Origin: Hyphomicrobiales bacterium
GTDB lineage: Bacteria > Pseudomonadota > Alphaproteobacteria > Rhizobiales > SZUA-8
Length of the DNA stretch: 5,820 nucleotides
Reading direction: 5' to 3'
NCBI GenBank assembly: GCA_003232175.1
Contig: QILX01000120.1
Location: 1 to 5,820, forward strand
This document shows positions 1-5,772 of this stretch, piece by piece. The translations under genes were made by a program, and so were the position numbers. The notes beneath the pieces are model-generated. The model was not told the origin of the DNA. It saw only the letters and a list, made by a program, of their open reading frames with translations, and made no database searches. How positions within the stretch are numbered: the first letter of the stretch is position 1; each line of letters starts with the position of its first letter.

Positions 1-1517
1 GCGAGGGCTCGCTGCTGGTGGTCGATGCGAGCCAGGGGGTCGAGGCCCAGACGCTGGCCAACGTCTATCAGGCCATCGACAACGACCACGATATCGTTCC
101 TGTCCTCAACAAGGTCGACCTGCCGGCGGCGGAACCGGACCGCATCAAGGCGCAGATCGAGGATGTCATCGGACTTGATGCCTCGGACGCCATCGAGATT
201 TCGGCCAAAACCGGCCAGGGCGTCGAAAATGTTCTGGAGGCGATCGTCCAGCGCCTGCCCGCGCCTCAGGGCAATCCCGATGCGCCGCTGAAAGCCCTTC
301 TGGTCGACAGCTGGTATGATGCCTATCTTGGCGTCGTCGTCGTCGTCGTGCTGGTGCGTATTGTCGATGGCACCATGTCCAAGGGTCAGCGGATCAAGCT
401 GATGTCCGCCGACACGGTGCACCAGATCGACCAGTTGGGCACCATAAGGCCCAAAAAGACCATCGTTCCGAAGCTGAGCGCCGGAGAAATCGGCTTTTTC
501 ACCGCTTCGATCAAGGAAGTCGCCGACACAAGGGTGGGCGATACCATCACCCACGACAAAGCCCCGTGCGCCGAGGCCCTGCCGGGTTTCAAGCCGGCCC
601 AGCCGGTGGTTTTTTGCGGCCTGTTCCCCCTTGACGCCGCCGATTTTGACGACCTGCGCGACGCCATGGGAAAATTGCGCCTCAACGATGCCAGTTTCAA
701 TTTCGAAATGGAGACCAGCGCCGCCCTGGGGCTGGGGTTCCGTTGCGGTTTTCTGGGCCTTTTGCACCTGGAAATCGTCCGCGAACGGCTGGAGCGGGAA
801 TTCGATCTTGAGCTGATCACCACGGCGCCAAGTGTCATTTACAATGTCTTCCACCGCGACGGGAAACAGACCGAGCTCCACAACCCGGTCGATCTACCCG
901 ATGTGATGCATATCGAGCGCATCGAGGAGCCATGGATCACCGCGACCATCCTGGTGCCGGACGAATATCTCGGCGCCGTGCTCAAGCTCTGCGAAGAGCG
1001 CCGCGGCACCCAGAAGGAGCTGACTTACGTCGGCGCCCGCGCCATGGTGGTTTACGAGTTGCCGCTTAACGAGGTGGTGTTCGACTTTTACGACCGGCTT
1101 AAATCGGTCAGCCGGGGCTATGCCAGTTTCGACTATCAGATCACCGGCTACCGCGAGGGCGATCTGGTCAACATGGCCATCCGCGTCAATGAGGAGCCGG
1201 TCGACGCCCTTGCCACTATTGTCCATCGCGGCCGGGCGGAAATGCGCGGTCGGCAGATGTGCGAAAAGCTAAAGGACCTGATCCCCAAGCACCTCTTTAA
1301 GATCCCCATCCAGGCCGCCATTGGCGGACGCATCATCGCCCGCGAAACCATTGCCGCCATGCGAAAAGACGTCACCGCCAAATGTTACGGCGGCGACATC
1401 ACCCGCAAGCGCAAACTTTTAGACAAGCAAAAGGCCGGCAAGAAGAAAATGCGCCAGTTCGGCCGCGTCGAAATCCCCCAGAACGCCTTTGTCGCGGCAC
1501 TGAAGGTGGATAGTTAA
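1..1517 (+). CDS. lepA: Elongation factor 4 (LepA), 5'-truncated by window edge
   Basis: This is a translational GTPase that binds the ribosome and is linked to back-translocation and to 30S biogenesis; it acts in the cytoplasm and at the membrane. The frame is open from the first bases, with the first full codon at position 3, and about 504 codons are visible of a usual length near 600, so roughly 95-100 N-terminal residues, including the P-loop, lie outside. Counting from the Val codon at 18, the G4 motif NKVDLP is at 31-36 and the G5 motif SAKTG at 62-66. Domain II follows (about 95-180), then the family block [19 protein letters not shown] (232-250), and the LepA-specific C-terminal domain with [15 protein letters not shown] (454-468) and the lysine-rich [11 protein letters not shown] (470-480). 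The C-terminus has normal length, with stop TAA at 1515-1517. The oddity is a six-valine run at 106-111 (separate entry). It is convergent with the next gene set. The identification is secure. Confidence 0.97.
   Translation, partial: EGSLLVVDASQGVEAQTLANVYQAIDNDHDIVPVLNKVDLPAAEPDRIKAQIEDVIGLDASDAIEISAKTGQGVENVLEAIVQRLPAPQGNPDAPLKALLVDSWYDAYLGVVVVVVLVRIVDGTMSKGQRIKLMSADTVHQIDQLGTIRPKKTIVPKLSAGEIGFFTASIKEVADTRVGDTITHDKAPCAEALPGFKPAQPVVFCGLFPLDAADFDDLRDAMGKLRLNDASFNFEMETSAALGLGFRCGFLGLLHLEIVRERLEREFDLELITTAPSVIYNVFHRDGKQTELHNPVDLPDVMHIERIEEPWITATILVPDEYLGAVLKLCEERRGTQKELTYVGARAMVVYELPLNEVVFDFYDRLKSVSRGYASFDYQITGYREGDLVNMAIRVNEEPVDALATIVHRGRAEMRGRQMCEKLKDLIPKHLFKIPIQAAIGGRIIARETIAAMRKDVTAKCYGGDITRKRKLLDKQKAGKKKMRQFGRVEIPQNAFVAALKVDS
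333..350 (+). repeat. In-frame GTC trinucleotide repeat (six Val codons) in lepA
   Basis: Five consecutive GTC codons followed by GTG encode six valines between YLG and LVRIVDG, in the first beta strand of LepA domain II. Relatives as I remember them have a shorter form here (E. coli GVVSLIRI; many alphaproteobacteria GVVVLVRI), which implies about three extra residues. The pure GTC run points to replication slippage. The frame is kept and the rest of the gene looks intact. The comparison with relatives is from memory. Confidence 0.75.
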
Positions 1518-1561
1518 GGGTAGAGGCGATGCCGCGCGTCGCGGGCACGTACCCTGAAGAG

Positions 1562-1648
1562 TTTTTTCGTTGATTTAAGAAAGTCTGTGCCATCCCGCTC
1601 CTGGTTTTTTCGTTGATTTAAGGGAAGTCTGTGCCATCCCACTCCCCC
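1562..1648 (+). repeat. Partial tandem duplication of the palindrome's left arm
   Basis: Copy A (1562-1604) and copy B (1605-1648) are adjacent direct repeats. Both begin TTTTTTCGTTGATTTAAG and continue through AAGTCTGTGCCATCCC. They differ by a one-base length change and a substitution after TTTAAG and by G against A at 1597, then diverge after CTCC. Copy B matches the right arm perfectly, whereas copy A is diverged. The flank outside copy A (CCCTGAAGAG) is nevertheless what resembles the extreme right end of the element, so B may have been inserted or copied inside an older arm. Confidence 0.85.
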
Positions 1649-1728
1649 ACCCGGCCACCCCCAGGATACAATCTATGGGGTGGCCGGGTGGGGGAGTGGG
1701 ATGGCACAGACTTCCCTTAAATCAACGA
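1610..1728. repeat. Perfect inverted repeat, 52-bp arms, 15-nt loop
   Basis: The left arm 1610-1661 is the exact reverse complement of the right arm 1677-1728; the spacer 1662-1676 is CAGGATACAATCTAT. The inner half of the stem is very GC-rich (blocks CACTCCCCCACCCGGCCACCCC and its complement), while the outer ends are AT-rich (TCGTTGATTTAAG). Transcription from either side would give a long double-stranded hairpin. It is not a standard intrinsic terminator: on the plus strand no T run follows the right arm, and on the minus strand the arm is followed by an A run. It could still block or process transcripts at this convergent junction, for instance as an RNase III substrate, but that is inference. 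Confidence 0.9.
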
Positions 1729-1743
1729 TAAGACTCTTTAGGG

Positions 1744-1837
1744 CTGGTGCCAATTATCGCAATACCGCGACGAGCAAAAAAATCCTAAATCCCGGCCGTA
1801 TTGCAGTCACGCACCGCGGTGCAGCGGGTGGCGGCGG
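1744..1837. other. Intergenic 3' flank of the minus-strand gene set
   Basis: No gene is seen here. It contains a 12-bp perfect palindrome GCACCGCGGTGC (1811-1822), which starts 16 bases past the minus-strand stop, and a 7-bp inverted repeat GCAATAC/GTATTGC (1759-1765 and 1798-1804) enclosing an A7 run (1776-1782) that reads as T7 on the minus strand. A transcript from the minus-strand genes would meet the palindrome first and the T7 about 28 bases later. That is too far apart for a textbook rho-independent terminator, so a terminator role is only possible. Confidence 0.35.
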
Positions 1838-3478
1838 CTAAAAGGGCGTCGCTGGAAAAACCATCGACGGTGCCGCGACGGTGCCGTTGAAATAGCCCTT
1901 GAAGCGGAAATAAAGCTGCCGCGTGGCGACAAAATCCCGGCTCCCCGACTGCAGCGCACTGATGAATATTGTCTCGGCCTGGAGCGGACGGCGCGCCCGC
2001 TTGTTGGCCACCCCGCGGCACCATTCCGCCGAACCGGTCAGGGCGCCGGCGCCTTCAAGACGACCGCAAGTCTCCAGCGCCGCATCCAGCGCACCCGTCG
2101 CCGATTGGGCTTCGACACTAAGCCACAAAGCGCCCAGATGATTGGCATTCTGCGCCAGAACTTCCGCGGCGATGGCCTGCGCCTCGGTGGCGCGGCCCAG
2201 ATTGGCCAGCGCACGTCCCCGCGCCGTTTTGGCATCGGCATTGCCGGGGTCGGCAGCCAGAACCTTGTCAAAAGTGGCCAGAGCCTGAAGGTTTGACGAT
2301 TTGGCCAGCGCCGTGCGGCCGCTCAGCATTAAATAGGCCGGCTCCCCGGGGGCGCCGGCGAGCAGCGGCGCGATTGAGTCTTCCGCCTTTTTAATCGCAA
2401 AGGACTGGATAAGTTCATCGATGCGGCTGACCTCACCGGTATCGGCTGACGATGAAGTCCCGCCCTCACCCTCGGCGCCGGTCAGCGGCCCGGTGGGTGC
2501 CATGACGCTTTCACCGCGCGCCGACGGCGGTTCAGGCTGGCCGGCAAGTTCCGCCGGTGTGAGAGCGGAGAACAGCGTAACGGTTTTCGGCTTCCACCAA
2601 AGTGTAGTGGTTTGTGGTGCCGGGCCCTCGATCTGACGGGTGGTCATACTGGGGTCGGACGCGACGCGTTCCCCCGGAGCCGCCGTCACAGCCGGAGCAG
2701 GCGCCACGGGCCCCTGTGCCACTGTGCCAAGGGGAATAGTCGATGGCTGAGGCTGGTCGGAAGTGGGTGCGGGAGCCGGCGGCGGCGTGACACCGGCAAT
2801 CGGCGCAAAATCGCCGGCTGGGGCCTCGGGCACCTGGGAGACCGCCGGCTCATCGCCCTGGCCAGGCGCTGAGCCCGGCAAGGCGATGAAAGTTGAAGCA
2901 AACTCCACAAGCTGATCGGTTTTGCCCGACCAAACCGTGTAACCGCCACCGGCGACCCCCAAAAGGAGCAGGAGCACCAGAAACTTGCCACCAAAACCCA
3001 TTCCTCTTTCGCGGGCATGCCAGGCCGGTTCGAATTCCAACCGTTCATTTGCCGCATCCCAATCCGCCAGGCTGGGCCCCTGGGGGTCGTGGTCGGCATC
3101 CTGATAGGGCAAGGGCCCGTCAAACCGCACCGGAAGGTGGGTCGAGCCACCGCCAGGTTCGGACGGCCATTTCCGTTGGCCAAGCCCAGGCTCCAGAGGA
3201 TCGGCCTGGGGCTCGTAAGGCGGCGGGGGTATATAATCCCCATCGCCGCCGTAATCAGCGCCGGTCTCGTGATCCTGCCGGTCTACATCCGCGATTTCCG
3301 GAGGTATTTGCAAATGGCGGGAGTCCGGATCGTCCGGTGGCAATGAATGGGTCTCAATGTCCAATGCATCATGGACGTTATATTCGGGGTCGGTTTCCGG
3401 CGCCGGTTGATCCGTGCGGGCATGAGGCTCGATCTTGCCGTCTGCGAGGTGGGGCCTCCCCTGCCTGCTCACCGGCAT
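1838..3478 (-). CDS. Single-pass membrane protein with proline-rich arms and C-terminal TPR-like repeats
   Basis: The family is not recognised. From the ATG at 3478 it is 546 residues, stop TAG at 1840-1838. Residues 1-160 are acidic and proline-rich (for example DYIPPPPYEPQ near 81-91) and predicted disordered. One transmembrane helix follows, KFLVLLLLLGVAGGGYTVW (165-183; bases 2930-2986), preceded by charged residues, which suggests a cytoplasmic N-terminus. Residues about 200-345 are a Pro/Ala/Thr/Gln linker. Residues 350-520 are helical with TPR-like spacing (ALATFDKVLAADPGNADAKT; RALANLGRATEAQAIAAEVL), probably periplasmic and protein-binding. The start is uncertain: this ATG has a weak AGGG six bases upstream, the frame stays open to a GTG at 3724, and it lies inside the preceding gene. 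This may be the second part of one longer gene broken by an indel (see 3378-3478). Confidence 0.75.
   Translation of the reverse strand: MPVSRQGRPHLADGKIEPHARTDQPAPETDPEYNVHDALDIETHSLPPDDPDSRHLQIPPEIADVDRQDHETGADYGGDGDYIPPPPYEPQADPLEPGLGQRKWPSEPGGGSTHLPVRFDGPLPYQDADHDPQGPSLADWDAANERLEFEPAWHARERGMGFGGKFLVLLLLLGVAGGGYTVWSGKTDQLVEFASTFIALPGSAPGQGDEPAVSQVPEAPAGDFAPIAGVTPPPAPAPTSDQPQPSTIPLGTVAQGPVAPAPAVTAAPGERVASDPSMTTRQIEGPAPQTTTLWWKPKTVTLFSALTPAELAGQPEPPSARGESVMAPTGPLTGAEGEGGTSSSADTGEVSRIDELIQSFAIKKAEDSIAPLLAGAPGEPAYLMLSGRTALAKSSNLQALATFDKVLAADPGNADAKTARGRALANLGRATEAQAIAAEVLAQNANHLGALWLSVEAQSATGALDAALETCGRLEGAGALTGSAEWCRGVANKRARRPLQAETIFISALQSGSRDFVATRQLYFRFKGYFNGTVAAPSMVFPATPF
3378..3478 (-). 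other. Frame-switch zone: 101-bp gene overlap or +1 frameshift
   Basis: Coding character passes here from one minus-strand frame to the next. The upstream frame gives a sensible peptide down to VRVIDAGEQAGEA (ending at 3453), then turns into an arginine-rich, Cys-containing tail to the stop at 3380-3378. The other frame becomes sensible from HLADGKIEPHARTDQPAPE (from 3451). In the 26 codons after the switch the downstream frame has 18 G/C third positions, against 11 of 23 for the upstream frame. On the minus strand the switch sits at GCAGGGGAGGCCCCACC, with a G4 run (3461-3458) and a C4 run (3454-3451). Loss of one base from either run would join both parts into one protein of about 780 residues. 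Alternatives are true overlapping genes, programmed frameshifting, a recent inactivating mutation or a sequencing error. Confidence 0.6.
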
Positions 3479-4184
3479 CAATAACCCTGACCTGTCCGTC
3501 CGAAACGACAATGGTCCCCGAGGCGCTGCCGGATGCCGGGGCGGGTACGATTTTCTGCGAAACTCTGGGTGAACCGGTTTGGGCCGGGCGGCCAGGCTCG
3601 ACTTCCGGCATTTCAGCTGGCAAGGGAGAGGCGACAAATTTGGGGTCGGGCACATTTTTCCGTGCCGGCGCCGGAGTTTGGCCTGGCACATGACCCTCGG
3701 GGGGGTGTTGTCGAGCCGTTCCACCGACCGGCGGTTCGGCAGGAGAAGGTTGCCGCTGGCGAGCGGAGGGCGGCAGCGCGAAATTTTCCTGCTCCTCGGC
3801 CCGGGCGGTATATCGTGCCATCAATGTTGTGATATCCGCGGGCTTGCGGCGCAGGCGCTGCCGTGGCCTGGGCGCCTTTTGCGGTGCTGCTTGCGGTTCG
3901 GCGTGGGGCTCTTCTTCGGGATATTCCGGCGGTACCGGCTCCGCCTCGCCATGTTCTCCCCAATACCTTTGAAATTCAGGCTGGGTGGCAAGCCAGGAAT
4001 TATCCGGCGTCGATGGCTCGCGCCGGCGAAGATTGCGGCGCCAGTTTCGCTCAACCCCGCCATGGTCCTCCGGCCCGTCCTGCCAACCCTGGTCCGGTGC
4101 GCGACCGTTGCCGGCAGCGGTATCCGGCGGTGACCGGCGACCGCCTCGCGACCGGCCTCGCTTTCCCTTGCCCGAATTGCTCAT
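3378..4184 (-). CDS. Charged, proline-rich, intrinsically disordered protein
   Basis: No known domain is recognised. The 268 residues begin with a strongly basic tail (MSNSGKGKRGRSRGGRRSPP) and continue as a mix of Pro, Arg, Glu, Gln and Ala with almost no hydrophobic core. Two less disordered islands stand out: PDNSWLATQPEFQRYWGEHG (60-79) and a likely helix, ADITTLMARYTARAEEQENF (116-135). There is no signal peptide or membrane segment, so it should be cytoplasmic. The ATG at 4184 overlaps the previous gene's stop as ATGA and has GAGCGGG seven bases upstream. The last 24 or so residues (from about 245) look out of frame, so this may be the N-terminal third of a larger protein ending in the downstream membrane-TPR part. 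In that case the joined product would have about 400 disordered cytoplasmic residues, one membrane helix and a periplasmic TPR domain. Function is unknown. Confidence 0.7.
   Translation of the reverse strand: MSNSGKGKRGRSRGGRRSPPDTAAGNGRAPDQGWQDGPEDHGGVERNWRRNLRRREPSTPDNSWLATQPEFQRYWGEHGEAEPVPPEYPEEEPHAEPQAAPQKAPRPRQRLRRKPADITTLMARYTARAEEQENFALPPSARQRQPSPAEPPVGGTARQHPPEGHVPGQTPAPARKNVPDPKFVASPLPAEMPEVEPGRPAQTGSPRVSQKIVPAPASGSASGTIVVSDGQVRVIDAGEQAGEAPPRRRQDRASCPHGSTGAGNRPRI
4181..4184 (-). promoter_or_regulatory. ATGA stop/start overlap (translational coupling)
   Basis: On the minus strand the ATG at 4184-4182 of the disordered-protein gene shares bases with the TGA at 4183-4181 that ends the preceding small gene. 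Four-base overlaps of this kind usually mark co-transcribed, translationally coupled genes. This is also the best evidence that the small upstream frame is coding. Confidence 0.6.
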
Positions 4185-4621
4185 GACATGACCCGCTCAA
4201 TACGGTGGATGGCCGCAACGGACTCAAATGCCGATTTTCCCCGCCGCAATGGCAAAATCTGAGGAGGCGGGACAATTTCAGGAAGCGGCATTTTGTTCAT
4301 TTCATCTGGCAGATCACGTTCAGGGCCGAGCATCGAGCCTTGGTCCTTTGCTCCTGATCCAAACACACAAGACCGGCTGGTCTCAATACCACAAATTTGT
4401 ATACTAAATTTGCTTCGGAAATCGTCAATGGGGTTTTCCGCAAAAGCCCGGATAATTTCATACCGGCGGACACCGTTTTGTTCGTTTTGCGGTTGGCTCC
4501 ACGACAATCCCGGCGATCCATCTTCCAAACCAGGACGAGAACATCGGCTGCAGGTTAACGACAACAATAAGGCTTTCAATCCGGAGCGGATGGCATTGGT
4601 GGAGATTAGATTTGAGTTCAT
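4181..4621 (-). CDS. Small hypothetical protein, first of the minus-strand set
   Basis: The product is not recognised. From the ATG at 4621 it has 146 residues. The N-terminus MNSNLISTNAIRSGLKALLL has a few basic residues and a short hydrophobic stretch running into SLTCSRCS, loosely like a signal or lipoprotein leader, but the stretch is short and Thr before Cys is a poor lipobox. The rest is polar, with two further Cys (ICGIETSRSCVF) and a proline-rich tail (MPLPEIVPPPQILPL). No convincing ribosome binding site precedes 4621; the sequence there is AAAATTATAAA. Codon use differs from the neighbours: about half of the first 34 codons end in G or C, against 22 of 24 at the start of lepA. The same frame is open upstream to 4966, but that part is antisense to the binding-protein gene. 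Support comes from the ATGA overlap. It could be acquired, fast-evolving or decaying, or the start may lie elsewhere. Confidence 0.45.
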   Translation of the reverse strand: MNSNLISTNAIRSGLKALLLSLTCSRCSRPGLEDGSPGLSWSQPQNEQNGVRRYEIIRAFAENPIDDFRSKFSIQICGIETSRSCVFGSGAKDQGSMLGPERDLPDEMNKMPLPEIVPPPQILPLRRGKSAFESVAAIHRIERVMS

Positions 4622-4751
4622 TTTATAATTTTGGCAAAGTGATGGCGACCGGTGTGAATATGTCGGTGTTTTGCCATGTTGGCTGCGATTGCCGATGTAA
4701 AAAATGCCCCCGAGTGCCGGAATATAAAGACGAATAAACGGGAGAAAAAAT
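4622..4751. promoter_or_regulatory. Divergent intergenic region, probable promoters for both flanking genes
   Basis: These 130 bases separate two divergent genes and are more AT-rich than their surroundings, so promoters for both are expected here. On the plus strand a TTGGCA (4631-4636) with TGAATA after 18 bases, and a TATAAA (4723-4728) close to the ribosome binding site, are weak sigma-70-like candidates; neither makes a convincing pair. A 7-bp inverted repeat TGGCAAA/TTTGCCA (4632-4638 and 4670-4676) could be an operator half-site pair, but it is short and may be chance. Confidence 0.35.
4740..4744 (+). promoter_or_regulatory. Ribosome binding site of the binding-protein gene
   Basis: GGGAG lies seven bases (AAAAAAT) upstream of the ATG at 4752. 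It is a good Shine-Dalgarno match at normal spacing and fixes this start, which also places a proper signal peptide at the N-terminus. Confidence 0.8.
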
Positions 4752-5747
4752 ATGATCCGCAATATCCTTGGAGCGACGATCGCTCTTGCCATGACGGCCG
4801 GGACCGTCACCGCCAGCGAATACCCGGACCGCGAAGTGCTTGGCGTCGTGATGTGGGGTGCCGGTGGTGCAACCGACACCGTCGCCCGGGCGGTCAATGC
4901 CGCTGCTGAAACCGCATTGGGCAAATCAATTGTCGTCCTGAACAAATCCGGCGGTGCCGGCGCCATTTCGACCGCCTATGTCAACACCGCCCCCGCCGAC
5001 GGCTACACCTTCCTTTATGGCGCGGAAAACCCGCAGCTGCACGGGGTCATGGGTGTTTCTAAACTGGACTACAACTCGTTTTATCCAGTGAACATTCTGG
5101 GTCGCGGTATCGGGGTTATCGTCGTCCGCGCCGACAGCAAATACAAATCCATGGAAGACCTCATGGCGGATGTGAAAGCCAACCCCGGCGCGATCAAAAT
5201 GGGTGGCACCGGCCCCGGCGGCCTGCCCAACACCATTGCCTCGCTGATCGGCAATTCCGCCCCCTTTGACATTAACGCCATTCCTTTCGGTGGCGAGGGT
5301 CCCGGCCTGACGGCCCTGCAGGGCGGTGAGGTCGCCTTCATGCCGGCGGGAATTTCCGCTGCCGCCGAACACATCAAGGCCGGCCGCCTACGGGCGCTGG
5401 CGGTGGTCAATAAATCCACGGTGCCGCAACTTCCCGGCGCGCCCGCGATTACCGATGCCTTGCCCGGCATGGCCAAATTCCTGCCCTGGGGTCCGTTTTA
5501 CGGCGTGTTCGTGCGTAAAGACACCCCCGATGAGGTGAAGGCCAAGATGGTCGCCGCCTTCAAAACCGCCGCCGAGGACGAAGGTTTCAAAACCCTGATG
5601 ACCAATCGCGGCAATGTGGTGATGAATATCTCCGGCGACGAGGCCGACGCCTTCTTAAAACAATGGCAGCGCGTCACCACCTGGGTGCTTCACGATACCG
5701 GCGCCACCAAGGTCTCGCCCGAAGACCTTGGCATCATGCGGCCCTGA
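4752..5747 (+). CDS. Tripartite tricarboxylate transporter substrate-binding protein (TctC/Bug family)
   Basis: This is a periplasmic solute receptor of the TTT class. Known members bind citrate, other carboxylates or small acids and hand them to a TctA/TctB membrane pair. The 331 residues match the family length of about 320-330. Residues 1-21 form a Sec signal peptide (Arg3, hydrophobic core ILGATIALAM) with likely cleavage after VTA21. The mature start EYPDREVLGVVMWGAGGATD contains the family's first ligand loop, with G-A-G-G-A-T-D at 36-42 in place of the common P-G-G-x-x-D form. Later signatures are VVLNKSGGAGAISTAYV (61-77), the PADGYTFLYG strand (81-90), MGGTGPGGLPN (150-160), and FGGEGPGLTALQGGEVAFMPAG (179-200), which lines the cleft. 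The ligand cannot be read from sequence. A strong terminator follows within 50 bases and no TctA/TctB gene is in the window, so it may be transcribed alone. The family call is firm. Confidence 0.93.
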   Translation: MIRNILGATIALAMTAGTVTASEYPDREVLGVVMWGAGGATDTVARAVNAAAETALGKSIVVLNKSGGAGAISTAYVNTAPADGYTFLYGAENPQLHGVMGVSKLDYNSFYPVNILGRGIGVIVVRADSKYKSMEDLMADVKANPGAIKMGGTGPGGLPNTIASLIGNSAPFDINAIPFGGEGPGLTALQGGEVAFMPAGISAAAEHIKAGRLRALAVVNKSTVPQLPGAPAITDALPGMAKFLPWGPFYGVFVRKDTPDEVKAKMVAAFKTAAEDEGFKTLMTNRGNVVMNISGDEADAFLKQWQRVTTWVLHDTGATKVSPEDLGIMRP

Positions 5748-5772
5748 GGCGGACGATCAAAATCCGCCACGT

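Larger units (their letters stand above)
1552..1743. repeat. 192-bp intergenic inverted-repeat element (MITE/REP-like)
   Basis: The element lies between the convergent 3' ends of lepA and the minus-strand genes, beginning 35 bases after the lepA stop. Its outer ends are imperfect inverted repeats. The left end reads CCCTGAAGAGTTTTTTCG from 1552, and the reverse complement of the right end, from 1743 inward, reads CCCTAAAGAGTCTTATCG, with mismatches only at three positions. Inside lie a long perfect palindrome and a partial extra copy of the left arm (separate entries). No open reading frame of note and no clear target-site duplication are visible. Non-autonomous transposon, REP-like palindrome and other dispersed intergenic repeat are all possible; copy number in the genome would decide. 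The structure is certain, its class is not. Confidence 0.7.

Noticed and set aside
386..1593. Minus-strand open frames within and just past lepA (386-838, 894-1226, 1148-1381, 1399-1593).
   Set aside because: They are antisense shadows of a conserved housekeeping gene, or run from it into the repeat element; there are no recognisable domains or start signals.
1605..1740. The large palindrome as an ordinary rho-independent terminator of lepA.
   Set aside because: The right arm is followed by ATAAGACTC, not by a T run. The T6 runs lie upstream of the stem on the plus strand, so the canonical layout is missing.
1562..1743. CRISPR array or attachment site suggested by repeated arms.
   Set aside because: There are only two adjacent direct copies with no regular spacers, the third copy is inverted, and neither cas nor integrase genes are in the window.
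3479..3724. Extension of the membrane-TPR gene to the GTG at 3724.
   Set aside because: The added 82 residues are basic and Cys-containing, unlike the rest of the protein, and they overlap a stretch where the other frame reads as the plausible protein. No good ribosome binding site precedes the GTG.
2893..4133. Long plus-strand open frames (2893-3693 and 3579-4133).
   Set aside because: They lie antisense to the minus-strand genes. Their translations are rich in Arg, Cys, His and Trp without domains, as expected for complements of GC-rich proline-rich coding sequence, and no ribosome binding site or operon context supports them.
4622..4966. N-terminal extension of the small minus-strand gene up to 4966.
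   Set aside because: Most of this stretch runs antisense through the 5' part of the clearly real binding-protein gene and the divergent intergenic region; the ATG at 4621 gives a more reasonable protein.
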